Source: Bacillus sp. E(2018)
GTDB lineage: Bacteria > Bacillota > Bacilli > Bacillales > Fictibacillaceae
Length of the DNA stretch: 64,000 bases
Reading direction: 5' to 3'
Assembly (NCBI RefSeq): GCF_005503015.1
Contig: NZ_SCOL01000001.1
Location: 1,674,001 to 1,738,000, forward strand
Shown: piece by piece, positions 1 through 11,400 of the stretch
How the letters are laid out: each line of letters begins with the position of its first letter
How positions within the stretch are numbered: the stretch's first letter is position 1
The notes under the pieces: model-generated
Database searches by the model: none
Seen by the model: only the letters and a program-made list of their open reading frames with translations
What the model was told of the DNA's origin: nothing
Position numbers and translations under genes: made by a program

Positions 1-5
1 TCATC

Positions 6-1601
6 ATGACTTTCTTTAAAAAACCAAGAAAATTGCTAGAACAAAAAAACACGATAAACGAAGATCAAACTTTAGAGTCTTGTTCGTCCTCTCAAAGTAA
101 TTTTGATAAAAGCCCTCACTCAGAGCAGGATGCGAACGTTGTTCAAAATCAATCAATTGATAATCTTTTAAAAGATATTGAGAAGAGCTTTTCTTCTTCC
201 GAAGACTTAATGACTCATTGGGTTGAGATGCCTGCTGACAAAAGCAAAGTAGCGTTAATTTTCTTGGACTCAATAATTGATAAAAAGAAACTTCAGGATT
301 TAATATTGAATCCTCTATTTGAATTGGACAAAGATATTGATCTTCAAACATTTGAAAAAGTGATCAATATTGACTTTAAGAAACAAACAGACTTTTCGAA
401 GATTCAAGAATTACTCTTACAATCCTACACTTTGGTATTTACGAAGGACACAACCTGCTATTTTTCGGTATTTACACCAGTTAAAACAGAACGTGATATT
501 GCAGAACCCGATAACGAGGCTGTTATCCGAGGATCTCATGAAGGATTTATTGAGAGCATGTCAACAAATATAGCGCTCATTCGAAAACGACTTAAGAGTC
601 CGAAGCTCGTAGTCAAGTATCTGAAAGTTGGAAAAGAAACACACACAAATATTGCGATGTTATATATGTCGGATATCGCTAATCCGGAAGTTCTTCATGA
701 GATTGAAAGAAGGATTAACTCTATAGAAGCAGATTCTGTTATGACTCCGGGGAATATTGAAGAAAGTATTGAAGATAAGACATTTAGTTTGTTTCCTCAA
801 ACGTTGAGCACAGAACGACCTGACCGGGTAGCTGCAAACCTGATGGAAGGAAGAGTAGCTCTTTTATATGATAGTTCACCAACCGTAAACCTTGCACCTG
901 TAAATTTCTTTGTGTTCTATCAAACACCAGATGATTATAACAAACGATGGATGCTAGGAAGTTTTTATCGAATGATTCGCTTGTTCAGTTTTTACATTGC
1001 GATTGGACTGCCAGCCTTTTATATAGCAATCGTTTCTTTTCACTATGAGGTTATTCCTTCGGCACTTATACTCTTGATGAAAAGTTCACTAGAAAACATT
1101 CCATACCCGCCACTTTTTGAGGCGTTAGTGATGGAGCTTACGATTGAATTAATACGAGAAGCTGCTATTCGTTTGCCAACGAGGATTGGTTCCACGATCG
1201 CTATCGTTGGAGGTTTAGTAATTGGTGATGCTGTAGTAAAAGCGGGACTCATCTCGAACCTGATGATCATCGTTGTTGCAACGACAGCGATTGCGGCTTA
1301 TACAGTACCATCCAATGAGATGAGTTTAGCAGTTCGTTTGTTGCGTTTTCCATTCATGGTAGCAGCTGCAACATTCGGCTTCATAGGTATCGTGTTCGGA
1401 TTAATTCTCATGTTCTTTCATCTCTGCCGTTTATATTCATTTGGCACACCATACTTTGCACCACTTGCACCATTCAAAATAGGCGATTTAAAAGATACGA
1501 TCATTCGATTGCCCTTTTTCAAGATGAACTCTCGTCCAAGTGATATCAAACCGATTAAAAAAGATGAAGATAATCATACAAGAAAGTGGGAGAATTCATG
1601 A
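6..1601 (+). CDS. Spore germination protein, GerA family (A subunit)
   Basis: Inner-membrane A subunit of a nutrient germinant receptor, which senses germinants in the dormant spore with its B and C partners. The 531-aa protein has a low-complexity hydrophilic start (to about residue 50), a large soluble N-terminal domain to about residue 300, then several hydrophobic segments and a basic hydrophilic tail, the usual GerAA/GerKA plan and length. The ATG lies only 5 bases inside the window, so its ribosome binding site cannot be seen and a slightly earlier start is possible. The next gene overlaps it by ATGA, and the three genes form a gerA-gerB-gerC operon. Which receptor this is (GerA, GerB, GerK or other) and its germinant cannot be told. 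Confidence 0.93.
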   Translation: MTFFKKPRKLLEQKNTINEDQTLESCSSSQSNFDKSPHSEQDANVVQNQSIDNLLKDIEKSFSSSEDLMTHWVEMPADKSKVALIFLDSIIDKKKLQDLILNPLFELDKDIDLQTFEKVINIDFKKQTDFSKIQELLLQSYTLVFTKDTTCYFSVFTPVKTERDIAEPDNEAVIRGSHEGFIESMSTNIALIRKRLKSPKLVVKYLKVGKETHTNIAMLYMSDIANPEVLHEIERRINSIEADSVMTPGNIEESIEDKTFSLFPQTLSTERPDRVAANLMEGRVALLYDSSPTVNLAPVNFFVFYQTPDDYNKRWMLGSFYRMIRLFSFYIAIGLPAFYIAIVSFHYEVIPSALILLMKSSLENIPYPPLFEALVMELTIELIREAAIRLPTRIGSTIAIVGGLVIGDAVVKAGLISNLMIIVVATTAIAAYTVPSNEMSLAVRLLRFPFMVAAATFGFIGIVFGLILMFFHLCRLYSFGTPYFAPLAPFKIGDLKDTIIRLPFFKMNSRPSDIKPIKKDEDNHTRKWENS

Positions 1602-2695
1602 ATAGTAGCCACACGATCACTCATAGACAGCTGTTCTTTGTAATCACGCAATCCCAGATCGGTGTTGGTGTCCTTTCACTTCCTTATACATTGTTCGCAA
1701 AAGCGAAAACAGACGGCTGGATGTCTTTACTTTTAGCAGGACTCTTTATTCAAATCTCTATACTTGCGATTTGGAAACTATGCGAGATGTATCCGAAACA
1801 GACGATTTTTGATTTTATGCCTAAGATTGTTGGGACGAAGTTAGGTGCGGTTCTGAATACGTTATTCGTCGTACACTTGTTCTCTGTCTGTGTAATAATT
1901 CTAATCCTTTATAACAGCATCGTATCTAAATGGATATTCTTTCAGACACCACGTTTAGTTGTCATATCCATATTAGCCCTCACCTGCGTCTATTGTATTA
2001 CATGTACGGCACGTGAGATCGCCAGGTTTTTAATGTTAGTCTCACCGTTGCTACTTGTTCTATTTTTCTTTGTAGCATACGCCTATTCCGATGTTCACCT
2101 TCTTTATGCTTTTCCAGTAGGTGCATCGGGAATAAAAACTATCCTTTCAGGGTCTTCTGATGCGTTAATTTCTTTACTAGGCTTTGATACAGCGCTTGTG
2201 TTTTTAGCTTATACACAGGGAAGAGCTAATAGTAAATTGAAAGCAGTTTCTTATGCTTCATTGTGCGTTACTCTTTTCTACTGCTTTGTGACGTTCACGA
2301 CGTATATTTTCTTCAATCCAATTGAAATAGTGATTGTTCCTGAACCTGTGCTATATATGTTAAAAGCTTTTTCATTTAAGATTTTGGAAAGAACTGACCT
2401 TATCTTCCTTTCCATTTGGATTGTATTTGTTACAACGTCTCTTATTAGTTATCTGTTCTTTACAGCAAAGGGCGTCCAATCACTTTTCAAATTAAAACAC
2501 CATAAGTCTGCAGCACCTTATGTAGGAATTATTTGTGCATTAATTGCTTCCATTCCTGCAAGTAAAATGGATGTTCAACTTTGGTCAAAGTTAATTGGTA
2601 TGTCAGCACTATGCTGTTCTGCGATCTTTCCAATCTTTTTATTGCTCATTGCTGTTATCAGAAAAAGAAAAGCAAAAGGAGCGGTTTCAACATGA
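1598..2695 (+). CDS. Spore germination permease-like protein, GerB family (B subunit)
   Basis: B subunit of the germinant receptor, an integral membrane protein of the amino acid/polyamine permease fold that in studied receptors binds the germinant. 365 aa, about ten hydrophobic segments, starting HxITxRQLFF, a typical GerAB N-terminus. A GTG lies 12 bases upstream in frame, but the ATG at 1598 is preceded by GGGAG at good spacing and overlaps the stop of the A subunit as ATGA, so it is the better start. Translationally coupled to the genes on both sides. Confidence 0.93.
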   Translation: MNSSHTITHRQLFFVITQSQIGVGVLSLPYTLFAKAKTDGWMSLLLAGLFIQISILAIWKLCEMYPKQTIFDFMPKIVGTKLGAVLNTLFVVHLFSVCVIILILYNSIVSKWIFFQTPRLVVISILALTCVYCITCTAREIARFLMLVSPLLLVLFFFVAYAYSDVHLLYAFPVGASGIKTILSGSSDALISLLGFDTALVFLAYTQGRANSKLKAVSYASLCVTLFYCFVTFTTYIFFNPIEIVIVPEPVLYMLKAFSFKILERTDLIFLSIWIVFVTTSLISYLFFTAKGVQSLFKLKHHKSAAPYVGIICALIASIPASKMDVQLWSKLIGMSALCCSAIFPIFLLLIAVIRKRKAKGAVST

Positions 2696-3819
2696 AGAGT
2701 GTTAAGCTAATTTCTCTTTTTTCTAGCCTATTATTATTAACGGGATGTTGGGATCAAGCTCAATTAAACGAGACCAAGTTGGTAAGAGCAGCGGGATTTG
2801 ATTATTTAAAAAACGGAAAGATACGAAACACTGCTTCTATCCCACAATCAATCAATACAGATACAGGAACAGGACAAGTCAACAATCAAATTTTTCATGC
2901 TGTAGGCAATACTGCTCGCCAAAGCAGAATTAAATTAGATCGTAAAGTTTCCGAAAAAGTTGACGCTTCTAAGAACCTGATTGTAGTCTTAGGAGAGGAA
3001 GCTGCCCGAAAAGATATCTACCACATTTTAGATGTATTCTACCGAGACCCCAAATCTGCTCTAAATGCACGCATTGCCGTAGCAAAAGGAAAAGCATCAG
3101 ATGTAATCAGTGGACAGTTTGAAGAAACTAAAGAATCAATTGGCGTTGGCACATATTTGAGTGATTCTATTCGCTCAGCAGAAGATGCATCGATTGTACC
3201 TGTTGAAAATATACAAACTGTATGTCCTATTATGTTTGATCCTGGACAAGATTTTGTGTTACCTTATCTTGTTTCTGAAAAAAGGGATGTATCTGTTAAT
3301 GGTATTGCGGTTTTCCATGGCTATAAGATGGTAGGAACAATACATGGTGCTCAAGGAGTATTATTCACGTTGCTCACCGGAAAACAAAAGAATCGCTCAA
3401 TGTCTTTAACAAAAAAAATAACAAACAAACATAAAGATAAGATTTTGAATTACGTTTCAATAAAAGTAAAGAATAATAAAAGAACATTCAACGTGAATGT
3501 ATCTCCTAACGATAAAATATCCGCTCATATAAAACTTAATATGAGCGTCGTTATTACAGAGTATCCGAGGGATAACCTTACTTCTAAAAAGAAAATTCAA
3601 AATATTGAACGAGATCTAACGAAGGTACTAACGAAGGATGCAAATAACATACTTAAACAGCTACAAGAAATGAACAGCGACGCTTTTGGAGTAGGCAGAA
3701 AATTAATCGCGTTTCATAATCCCACATGGAAAAGATTAGATTGGAACAAAGAGTATCCGAACATCGATTATACCGCTTCTGTAAAAGTAAAAGTTATCGG
3801 CCATGGTATTATCGAATAA
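2692..3819 (+). CDS. Spore germination lipoprotein, GerC family (C subunit)
   Basis: C subunit of the germinant receptor, a lipoprotein on the outer face of the spore inner membrane. 375 aa. It has a short signal peptide with lipobox LLTGC (Cys20) followed by WDQ, the standard GerAC opening (GCWDxxE-like). The open frame extends upstream to 2581, but AAAGGAG lies at good distance before the ATG at 2692, which overlaps the B-subunit stop as ATGA. Last gene of the operon; a hairpin terminator follows directly. Confidence 0.93.
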   Translation: MKSVKLISLFSSLLLLTGCWDQAQLNETKLVRAAGFDYLKNGKIRNTASIPQSINTDTGTGQVNNQIFHAVGNTARQSRIKLDRKVSEKVDASKNLIVVLGEEAARKDIYHILDVFYRDPKSALNARIAVAKGKASDVISGQFEETKESIGVGTYLSDSIRSAEDASIVPVENIQTVCPIMFDPGQDFVLPYLVSEKRDVSVNGIAVFHGYKMVGTIHGAQGVLFTLLTGKQKNRSMSLTKKITNKHKDKILNYVSIKVKNNKRTFNVNVSPNDKISAHIKLNMSVVITEYPRDNLTSKKKIQNIERDLTKVLTKDANNILKQLQEMNSDAFGVGRKLIAFHNPTWKRLDWNKEYPNIDYTASVKVKVIGHGIIE

Positions 3820-3860
3820 AAAGGATGCAGGGCGTGTAAGCCATGCATCCTTTTCTTTTT
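3819..3860. terminator. Bidirectional intrinsic terminator, ger operon / sbcC
   Basis: Inverted repeat AAAGGATGCA / TGCATCCTTT (arms 3820-3829 and 3844-3853) followed by a T-rich run. It sits between the convergent gerC-type and sbcC genes and can serve both strands. Confidence 0.8.
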
Positions 3861-6800
3861 TACATCTGATCTAACCTTACAGAAGTTCCTCTGCCAGAGT
3901 GCTCTGCTGGTTCTACGATCAACCTTTTCGTTAATCTCGCTTTTAATTCCGGTACATGAGAAATAACACCAATTGAAAAGTTTTCCATTCTAACCTTTTC
4001 AAGTGCGGTTACAACTGTATCTAACAGCTCTTGATCAAGTGTGCCAAATCCTTCATCTAAAAAGAAAAACTGAAGAGGAAACTTCCCTCTTAACTGGATT
4101 TGAGCAGAAAGTGAAAGTGCGAGTGCAAGTGATGTTAAAAATGTCTCTCCACCAGATAAAGAGGTAACTGGACGTTTGATTCCTCCGTTTGCATCATCAC
4201 GAATAACAAAGCCACCTGCTGAATCGACTTCAATCGCATAACGTCCACGAGTAAGTTTAGCGAGCCTGCCAGATGCATCGCGTGTTACGAGATGAAGCTG
4301 CTCTTCTGCCATAAATTCAACAAAAGCATTTCCGCGGAATACACCTTGAAGTTTACCTAATTGTTCTAGTAAATTAGAGACCTTTTTCTTTTCCTTTTCC
4401 AGTTCTTTGTAGCGTGCATGATTTTCCTCAATCATCATATACCTGTGTCGCGCTTCTCCAACAGCCTCATGCGTATGTTTCATTTCTACTTTGAGACTTT
4501 GCAGCTGGCTTTTTGCCGATTCAACATGTTGACCGGTTAGAATTTCCTTAGGGAGCTTTTCTTTTATCGCATCTAATGCCATAGCATTTGACTTACAGCG
4601 ATCTTGATAATCTTCTATCAGCTTTTCCCATTCCAACTGAACTTGCTCATCTTTTAAACAGTTTTCAAAGTCTTCATATGATTGGAAATCTGACTTACTT
4701 AACTGTTTGTTCCATTCTTGTGTTGCTTTTTCTGCTCTAGATTCAGCATCATTCTTCCTTTGAACAGCAGAATGATATACTTTATCACTCTCTACGTACT
4801 GCTTTTTAGCATTTTCATATTCTCGTTCGGAATGAATGAATGATTTCTTCAGACTCTGCAACGCATCTTGTACATCCTCAAGAACTATTTGAGCTTTTTG
4901 ATCGCCTACTCTGTTATATAGCTTTTCTTTAATATCTTGAATTTCTTTTTGCAGCATTTCGTGTTGTTTAGAAGAGACAGATAAACTCGTTTTCAACTCG
5001 GATTTTTGTTCTTTGGCGGATTCCATTTTTTTCGTTTGTGTTTCTAAAAATTCTTCTGCAATATTTAAGCTTTTTACGATCTCCGCTTGGCGAATTTCTT
5101 TTTGTTGAAATAATTTTAGCTGCTCTTTAATCTCCTCTGGTGAAAAAGGGATCTCTGCTTGCTTCCATTCCGATTGAATATGATCTATTTTTTTCGTTAA
5201 CAAAAGAAGCTGTTGTTTTAACTTATTTGTTGTTTCTTCACTATTTTCAAACGAAATAGAAATTCGTTCATATTGTTTTTGATCATCTTCTAATTTGGAT
5301 AATAACTTCTGCATGCGTTCCTCAATCAAGAGCTTATCTTGTTGAATCCCTTTTACTCTCGCTTCATGATCCTTGAACTGTTCCAAAGAAAACGAGCTGC
5401 TTTCTTCTTTTTCCACTGTAATCGTACTTTGATCTGATGCTGCAATTTCAGCTTCAGCAAGATTAAGTTTTTTCCATAGCGTTTGGGAATCCTTTTCAAG
5501 TCCTTCACTAAGGTGTTTCAGCACATGATAATTTTCTTTTAAACGTTCAATCGCTTCTTCTAATTCGTGGATATGCTCGTTATCATGATCAACATCTGCG
5601 TGCATTTCCTTCGGTGATGGATGGATTGTTGAACCGCACACCGAGCACGGTTCGTTTTCTTTTAATTCTGCAGAAAGCTGTGCAGCCAAATGGTTAATCC
5701 TTATTTTTTCTTGTTCATTCTTCCATTCACGAAGTTTATCCATTGAAGTTTTTGAGATCTTTTCATTTGTACGCATAACCTCAGACACTTCTTCATACAT
5801 TTGCTGAATATCTTTCAGCACTTTCTTTCCTGCATCGTAACTGCTAGCTATTGTTGAACTGATCTGTTTTTTTGCTTTTTCTGCAGAAGTCATTTCCGTT
5901 TCTGAAAAGGAGATTTCTTTTTGTATCTTTTTCTCTTCCTCACGAACATCTTCTGAGCGTTGATTAAGCAGAATAGCTTGTTGATGTAAACGGCGATCAT
6001 TTTGTGTGATTTCAATCTGAGATAATTCTTTCTTTAAAGCAGATTGTTTATCTTTCCCACGCTTTAGAACTTGCGTGGCATCATATTCAGCTTTTTCGCA
6101 TTCTTCGTACAATGCCACTAATTGATTATGCTTTTCCGTTTCGTTCTGCAAAATCTGTTTTTTTCTTTCAAGATCCTTTTCCCAGTCAACTGCTTCTCTT
6201 AAGCCGCTCCTTTTTTCGATAAGAACAGGCTCTTCCTCGTTGATCGCCTTCTTGGCTGCTTCATATTTCTCTTCTAGCTCTTCAAGAATCGTTTTATGTT
6301 TTTCAGTCTGCTTCTTTAGTTGCACTTCCTCTTCGCGGACCTTTTTCTCATCTGCGAGTGATTCCTTCCATTCCTTCGCATAAGGATAAATTCGGTCTGC
6401 GAAAATAGCTTTCTTTAAATCCCTTTGTACACATTCCATAGGAATTTCCTGTTTCTTCAGATCGTTTTTCTCTTTGATCAGCTTTTCATTTTGAACTTGA
6501 GCATCCCAATACACCTCAAGCGTTTTGAGATTCTCTTCTTCTTCTTTATATTGTTTTGTTACTTTTTCTAACTTTTTTTCATTTTCTTTTAAGTGAATGA
6601 CTGCCTGTTCTAACGTTTCTAATGAAGCTTCTCCTAGGCCTGTTTGCTCAGCTGTAATTTCATTCAAACGGTTTTTTTGCTCATCTGATCGTTTCTTTAG
6701 CTTTTGATTTAATTGGTCTCCGTACTTTTCAAGTTGGAACAGACGTTGTAGCATCTGTCTTCGATCTGCACCTTTAAGAGATAAAAATTCAGCAAATTTA

Positions 6801-7261
6801 CCTTGAGGCAGAACGACCGCTCGCGTAAAGTCATCGATTGTCAGTCCGATCAGCTCTTGAATAAGACGCGTTACATCTCGTTCTTTGTCGGCATGAACAA
6901 TAGATTTATTATCCATAACCTCAATTAATCGACAAGTACTTGTTCGAATGGAATGTTCCCCACTTCGTTTGTAGGTACGCTCCACACTGTATTCTTTTTG
7001 CTGAGCTCCTTCACCTATTTGAAAAGAAAACGAAACAGACAGTTTATCTTCAGCCTGATTCATAATTCCGTGTGTTCCACCAGCTGCTCGTTCTACCTTT
7101 CCATATAGCGCTAGTGTCACAGCGTCTAGAATCGTTGACTTCCCGCTTCCTGTCGGTCCAAAGATACCGAAGACTCCGCCAGAACATAGTTCATGAAAAG
7201 GAACGGATTGTGCTTCTCTAAAACTTTGCAAGCCTGAAACGGTTAATGCTATAGGTCTCAT
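3860..7261 (-). CDS. sbcC: Exonuclease SbcCD, ATPase subunit SbcC
   Basis: Rad50-like ATPase of the SbcCD (Mre11-Rad50) nuclease, which opens DNA hairpins and processes blocked double-strand ends. 1133 aa. N-terminal Walker A GPTGSGKST near residues 35-43, long coiled coils, a zinc hook CSVC at residues 539-542, then a C-terminal half with signature LSGGE and Walker B FFLDEGFGTLD. The ATG overlaps the sbcD stop as ATGA, so the two subunits are translationally coupled. Last gene of the addB-addA-sbcD-sbcC operon. Confidence 0.96.
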   Translation of the reverse strand: MRPIALTVSGLQSFREAQSVPFHELCSGGVFGIFGPTGSGKSTILDAVTLALYGKVERAAGGTHGIMNQAEDKLSVSFSFQIGEGAQQKEYSVERTYKRSGEHSIRTSTCRLIEVMDNKSIVHADKERDVTRLIQELIGLTIDDFTRAVVLPQGKFAEFLSLKGADRRQMLQRLFQLEKYGDQLNQKLKKRSDEQKNRLNEITAEQTGLGEASLETLEQAVIHLKENEKKLEKVTKQYKEEEENLKTLEVYWDAQVQNEKLIKEKNDLKKQEIPMECVQRDLKKAIFADRIYPYAKEWKESLADEKKVREEEVQLKKQTEKHKTILEELEEKYEAAKKAINEEEPVLIEKRSGLREAVDWEKDLERKKQILQNETEKHNQLVALYEECEKAEYDATQVLKRGKDKQSALKKELSQIEITQNDRRLHQQAILLNQRSEDVREEEKKIQKEISFSETEMTSAEKAKKQISSTIASSYDAGKKVLKDIQQMYEEVSEVMRTNEKISKTSMDKLREWKNEQEKIRINHLAAQLSAELKENEPCSVCGSTIHPSPKEMHADVDHDNEHIHELEEAIERLKENYHVLKHLSEGLEKDSQTLWKKLNLAEAEIAASDQSTITVEKEESSSFSLEQFKDHEARVKGIQQDKLLIEERMQKLLSKLEDDQKQYERISISFENSEETTNKLKQQLLLLTKKIDHIQSEWKQAEIPFSPEEIKEQLKLFQQKEIRQAEIVKSLNIAEEFLETQTKKMESAKEQKSELKTSLSVSSKQHEMLQKEIQDIKEKLYNRVGDQKAQIVLEDVQDALQSLKKSFIHSEREYENAKKQYVESDKVYHSAVQRKNDAESRAEKATQEWNKQLSKSDFQSYEDFENCLKDEQVQLEWEKLIEDYQDRCKSNAMALDAIKEKLPKEILTGQHVESAKSQLQSLKVEMKHTHEAVGEARHRYMMIEENHARYKELEKEKKKVSNLLEQLGKLQGVFRGNAFVEFMAEEQLHLVTRDASGRLAKLTRGRYAIEVDSAGGFVIRDDANGGIKRPVTSLSGGETFLTSLALALSLSAQIQLRGKFPLQFFFLDEGFGTLDQELLDTVVTALEKVRMENFSIGVISHVPELKARLTKRLIVEPAEHSGRGTSVRLDQM

Positions 7262-8439
7262 TCTCGTTCCTCTCCTTCAGATCCCTCTTCTCCAACCAGA
7301 TCAAGAAATAAGGAGATCAACTCATCGTCTGGCATCGCTCCACCTGTCTGCCGCTTATAAAACGTTGTAAACAGTTCATCAACAGGTAGTTTTTGCGCAG
7401 ATACAGAGATTTGTTCTCCGGACTTTTCTTGAAACACAGGTTTGATATGAACAATGCCCTCATGTGATTTTCTTAGTCGTTGAATTTCTTCCATCGAAAG
7501 TGCATCTTCTACATGTATGGATAGATCAATCCAGCAATTCTGATGCAAACCATCCTCAATTCCTTGAATAACCTCCTGGACCCCATTCTTTGCTTCCCAT
7601 GCTACTAGTGGTTTCCCTGAAGTTAGATGAAGCTCTTCAACTTCTGCAATACCGTTTGGTTCAACGTTAATAATGGACACAGATTTTGCTTGTCCACTTT
7701 CAGAGAAACTATAAGATAGTGGAGAACCTGAATATCTTGCATCTGTTTTTGCTCGTTTGATTCGTTGTGGACGATGCAGATGACCTAATGCCACGTATTG
7801 AGCTGTACTAGGAAGACTTTCGGCAGCTACCGTATATGCACCACCTATGTGAACAGGTCGTTCAGAATCGGTTTCCTTGCTTCCTGCAACATACAGATGA
7901 CTCATCGCAACATGAACGTTTCCTGGCGTAAAGTGAGAGGTGATCTGTTTAAAATACGAGTCCACCCAATCATCATATTGAGTTCTTACATCTAATTCTT
8001 CAGCAGATTCACTTAAAAGTACTTTTAATCTAGATTCAGAGGGATACGGCAGAGCAGCGATTTCTAAGATCTCTCCCGTTCTCTTAATCGGAACACGCTG
8101 TAGTTCTAACGTCGGCAGTCCTACTAGTGTAATGCCCAGTTCTCTAAGAAGAGGGAAAGAGGCAGCTAGTCTTTCAGGATGATCATGATTTCCCGCAATC
8201 GCGATGAACGGACATTCTCCGTTTCTATTAATCCGTGACAGTGCATCATAAAACATCTGTTCTGCCGCAGCTGGAGGGTTTACCGTATCAAATACATCTC
8301 CTGCCATAAGAACAGCATCTATCTTTTCTCGCCGTACGATCTCAACAAGTTCGTCTAGAAAATCTTGTTGCTCCTGAAGTCTGCTGCGTCCTTCTAATGA
8401 GCGCCCAAGATGCCAGTCAGCTGTATGAAGTAATCGCAT
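7258..8439 (-). CDS. sbcD: Exonuclease SbcCD, nuclease subunit SbcD
   Basis: Mre11-like Mn-dependent phosphoesterase subunit of SbcCD. 393 aa. Metallophosphatase motifs are visible: HTADWHLG at the N-terminus, GDVFD near residues 47-51, GNHD near 83-86 and GHLH near 218-221, followed by the capping C-terminal domain. It starts 11 bases after addA and overlaps sbcC by 4 bases. The acidic tail (EGEERE) is unremarkable. Confidence 0.96.
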   Translation of the reverse strand: MRLLHTADWHLGRSLEGRSRLQEQQDFLDELVEIVRREKIDAVLMAGDVFDTVNPPAAAEQMFYDALSRINRNGECPFIAIAGNHDHPERLAASFPLLRELGITLVGLPTLELQRVPIKRTGEILEIAALPYPSESRLKVLLSESAEELDVRTQYDDWVDSYFKQITSHFTPGNVHVAMSHLYVAGSKETDSERPVHIGGAYTVAAESLPSTAQYVALGHLHRPQRIKRAKTDARYSGSPLSYSFSESGQAKSVSIINVEPNGIAEVEELHLTSGKPLVAWEAKNGVQEVIQGIEDGLHQNCWIDLSIHVEDALSMEEIQRLRKSHEGIVHIKPVFQEKSGEQISVSAQKLPVDELFTTFYKRQTGGAMPDDELISLFLDLVGEEGSEGEERE

Positions 8440-8450
8440 CCTATCCCTCC

Positions 8451-11400
8451 TTATTTCACTTGAAGAATGTGTCCACCATCAAAAAAGTAAAGATAACTTT
8501 CTTTCACAGGCTTCTTTAATATTCTTTCAATGGCTGCTGCATACAAATTCAGCTGTAATTCATAACGTTTGTACAAGATATCCTTCGCTCCTGTAAAGCC
8601 GTTTGTAAAGCGGTTTGTAATTTTGTCAGTTTTATAGTCAATCAATATATATCCGTCTTCCTCTTCGATCAGACAGTCAATAACACCTTGTACAAGAACA
8701 TGTTCATCTTCACCGATCCATTCTCTTTGAATCTCTGATATCGGGAGCGCCATACTAAACGGAATTTCTCTTTTTAAATTCTCGTTCTCTTTCATTCTCT
8801 CGCCGAGTGGTCCTTCCATAAACTCCTGGATTTGTAAAAGCTGGATATATTGAGCTTGTTCTCTTGTAAGCAACTCTTTCGTTTCCATTTCTGCAAGCTG
8901 ATTTTCTAGAGATTCTAGTGTGCCAGGCTTTCTAAAATCAATATGCTGCATCACCATATGCATCGCTGTACCAACTTCTGCAGCATTCAACTGTTCTTCT
9001 TGCATAAATTTCGGCCGCTCATGTATGACTTGTTGGGCGGCTTTTACTAATTCGGTAGAACTGTATTCATCTGCTTGATATTGTTTTTTTATCTCTGTAA
9101 CAGACTGTTTGGAACGGGTGTATGTCGAATTTTTATGCGTATATCGCCATTCAAGTCGACGTTTGACTTCATCAAACTCATCTGAAGCAAGATTCACTTT
9201 TTCATAGTTCTCTAACTGCTTCAGCAACTCTTCTTGTTTTTCTTTCTCTTCCACTTCTAATTCTTCATATTGACTCGCCGGAAGGACTGCAATCTTCCAA
9301 TCTGTCTCATCTATATAAACTTCACCACGTCCTCTTTCACCTGTTCCTAATAGAGATAAAAGAGGTTCAGCATTCTTATGGCGGATGACTGCTCTTCCGA
9401 TCCAATCGAGGTAACTCTTTACACCAGCTCTTTCAAAGTCTGGTAGAATCCAGTTTTCTTCATAAAGAGAATCGCTCCACGCATCCACAGATTTCTCAAT
9501 GTCGTTAACAGTACCTACTAAGTACAGTTTTTCTTTTGCACGTGTAAGAGCGACATATAATACTCGCATCTCCTCTGCGATCAATTCCATTTTCTTTCTT
9601 CCGGCGATCGCAAGCTTAGGCAGTGTCGGATAGGCAACTCGGTACTCTGGATTAATATATTGAGTTCCTAGTCCGAGTTCTTTATGAAGAAGAACTTTTT
9701 CGTTCAGATCTCTTGTATTGAACTGTTTATTAATACCTCCAACGAATACAATAGGAAACTCTAAGCCTTTACTTTTATGAATCGTCATAACACGAACAAC
9801 ATCTTCTTGCTCCCCTAACGCTCGTGCCGCTCCCAGATCTTTTCCTCGCTCCTGCATTCTTTCAATAAATCGAAGAAAACGGAAAAGACCTCTAAAAGAT
9901 GTACTTTCATACATTTTCGCACGATCATATAATGCTCTGAGGTTAGCTTGCCGTTGTTTCCCACCGGTTAATCCGCCTACATAATCGAAATATCCGGTTT
10001 CTCGATAGATCTCCCAGATCAGGTCAGAGAGAGATCCTTGACGCGCTTGATGACGCCACTTTTCCAGCTGATCTAAAAACGTAGAGACCTTTCCTTGAAG
10101 CTCAGCGTTTTCTCCTTCTGAACGATACAGTTCTACGGCTCCCAAATAATTATCTTGTTTTTGTTTCAATCTGATCACTGCAAGTTCTTCCCCTGTCATG
10201 CCAACAAGTGGCGAACGAAGAACAGCCGCAAGCGGGATGTCTTGCAGAGGGTTATCAATCACTTTCAAGAGTGACATCATGACATGAATCTCCGTCGCAT
10301 CAAAATAGCCAGTTGAAAGTTCCGCATAAGCTGGTATCCCTTGCTGCTTAAACTCTTCTAGTATGACCGGTGCCCATACGGAGGTTGCCCGAAACAACAT
10401 GACGATGTCTTTGTATTTTGCTGGCCGTAATGTTTTCGTATGTTTATCAAGTACGAGATGAGGAGAGTTCCCCGTTGTTCCGACGATCTGTTTTATTTTT
10501 TCAGCTATAACTCTTGCTTCTAACTGAACGGTTTCAAGCTCCGACTTTTCAACTTCTCCATTTTCAAGACCTTCTTCATCTGTTACTGGCTGACTTTTAT
10601 TGATAAGAAGAAGTTCTGGTTCGTTTCCCTCTTGCTCAGGATAATAAGTGGCACCAAGTTTTAATTCAGCATCATCGTTGTACTCAATTTCCCCTACTGT
10701 TTCGTTCATGATCTGTCTGAACAAATAGTTTGTAGCTTGCAGGATTCCATTTCGGCTTCTAAAGTTTTTTGCAAGGTCAATTCGTAAACCATTGCCGCCT
10801 TCTTTCGTAAACCGTTTGTACTTAGATAGAAAAAGAAGTGGTTCTGCTAGTCTGAATCGGTAGATGGATTGCTTTACATCACCTACCATGAACATGTTTC
10901 CTGCTTCCCCATCTTTTGATACTAAACGAACGATGGATTCTTGAACAAAATTCGTATCTTGATACTCGTCAACTAGTACCTCGACAAATCTTTCACGGTA
11001 CTCTAAAGCTGCTTCAGATGGCACCGGCACATCCATCGTTGATCCTTCACCTTTTAATATTCCTAGGCAGTAATGTTCCAGATCACCAAAATCAACAAGA
11101 GACTTTTCTTGCTTCGCTTCAAGATAGCGATCGCCAAACTTTTTCACTAAGGAAGACAGCTCTTTAACAACAGGAGCCATCTCTTCAATATGAACGATAT
11201 ACGAATCAGGATGCCTCTCAAAATATTCTTCTTTTAATGCACCCGTCCTCTTTTTAATGTTGTCTCTCATGGCTTTCACTTTATTTTTCAGTTCTTCATC
11301 TACATCTTTCCCACGAATCGCTTTTAATTTCGAAGGCTCATAGGCTTGAAATTCCTCATAAAGCTCATTCCAACTACTTTTTGCATGAAGCAATCGTTCG

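Noticed and set aside
2581-2691. N-terminal extension of the GerC-type lipoprotein
   Set aside because: The extension lies inside the gerB-type gene; the ribosome binding site and lipoprotein signal both point to 2692.
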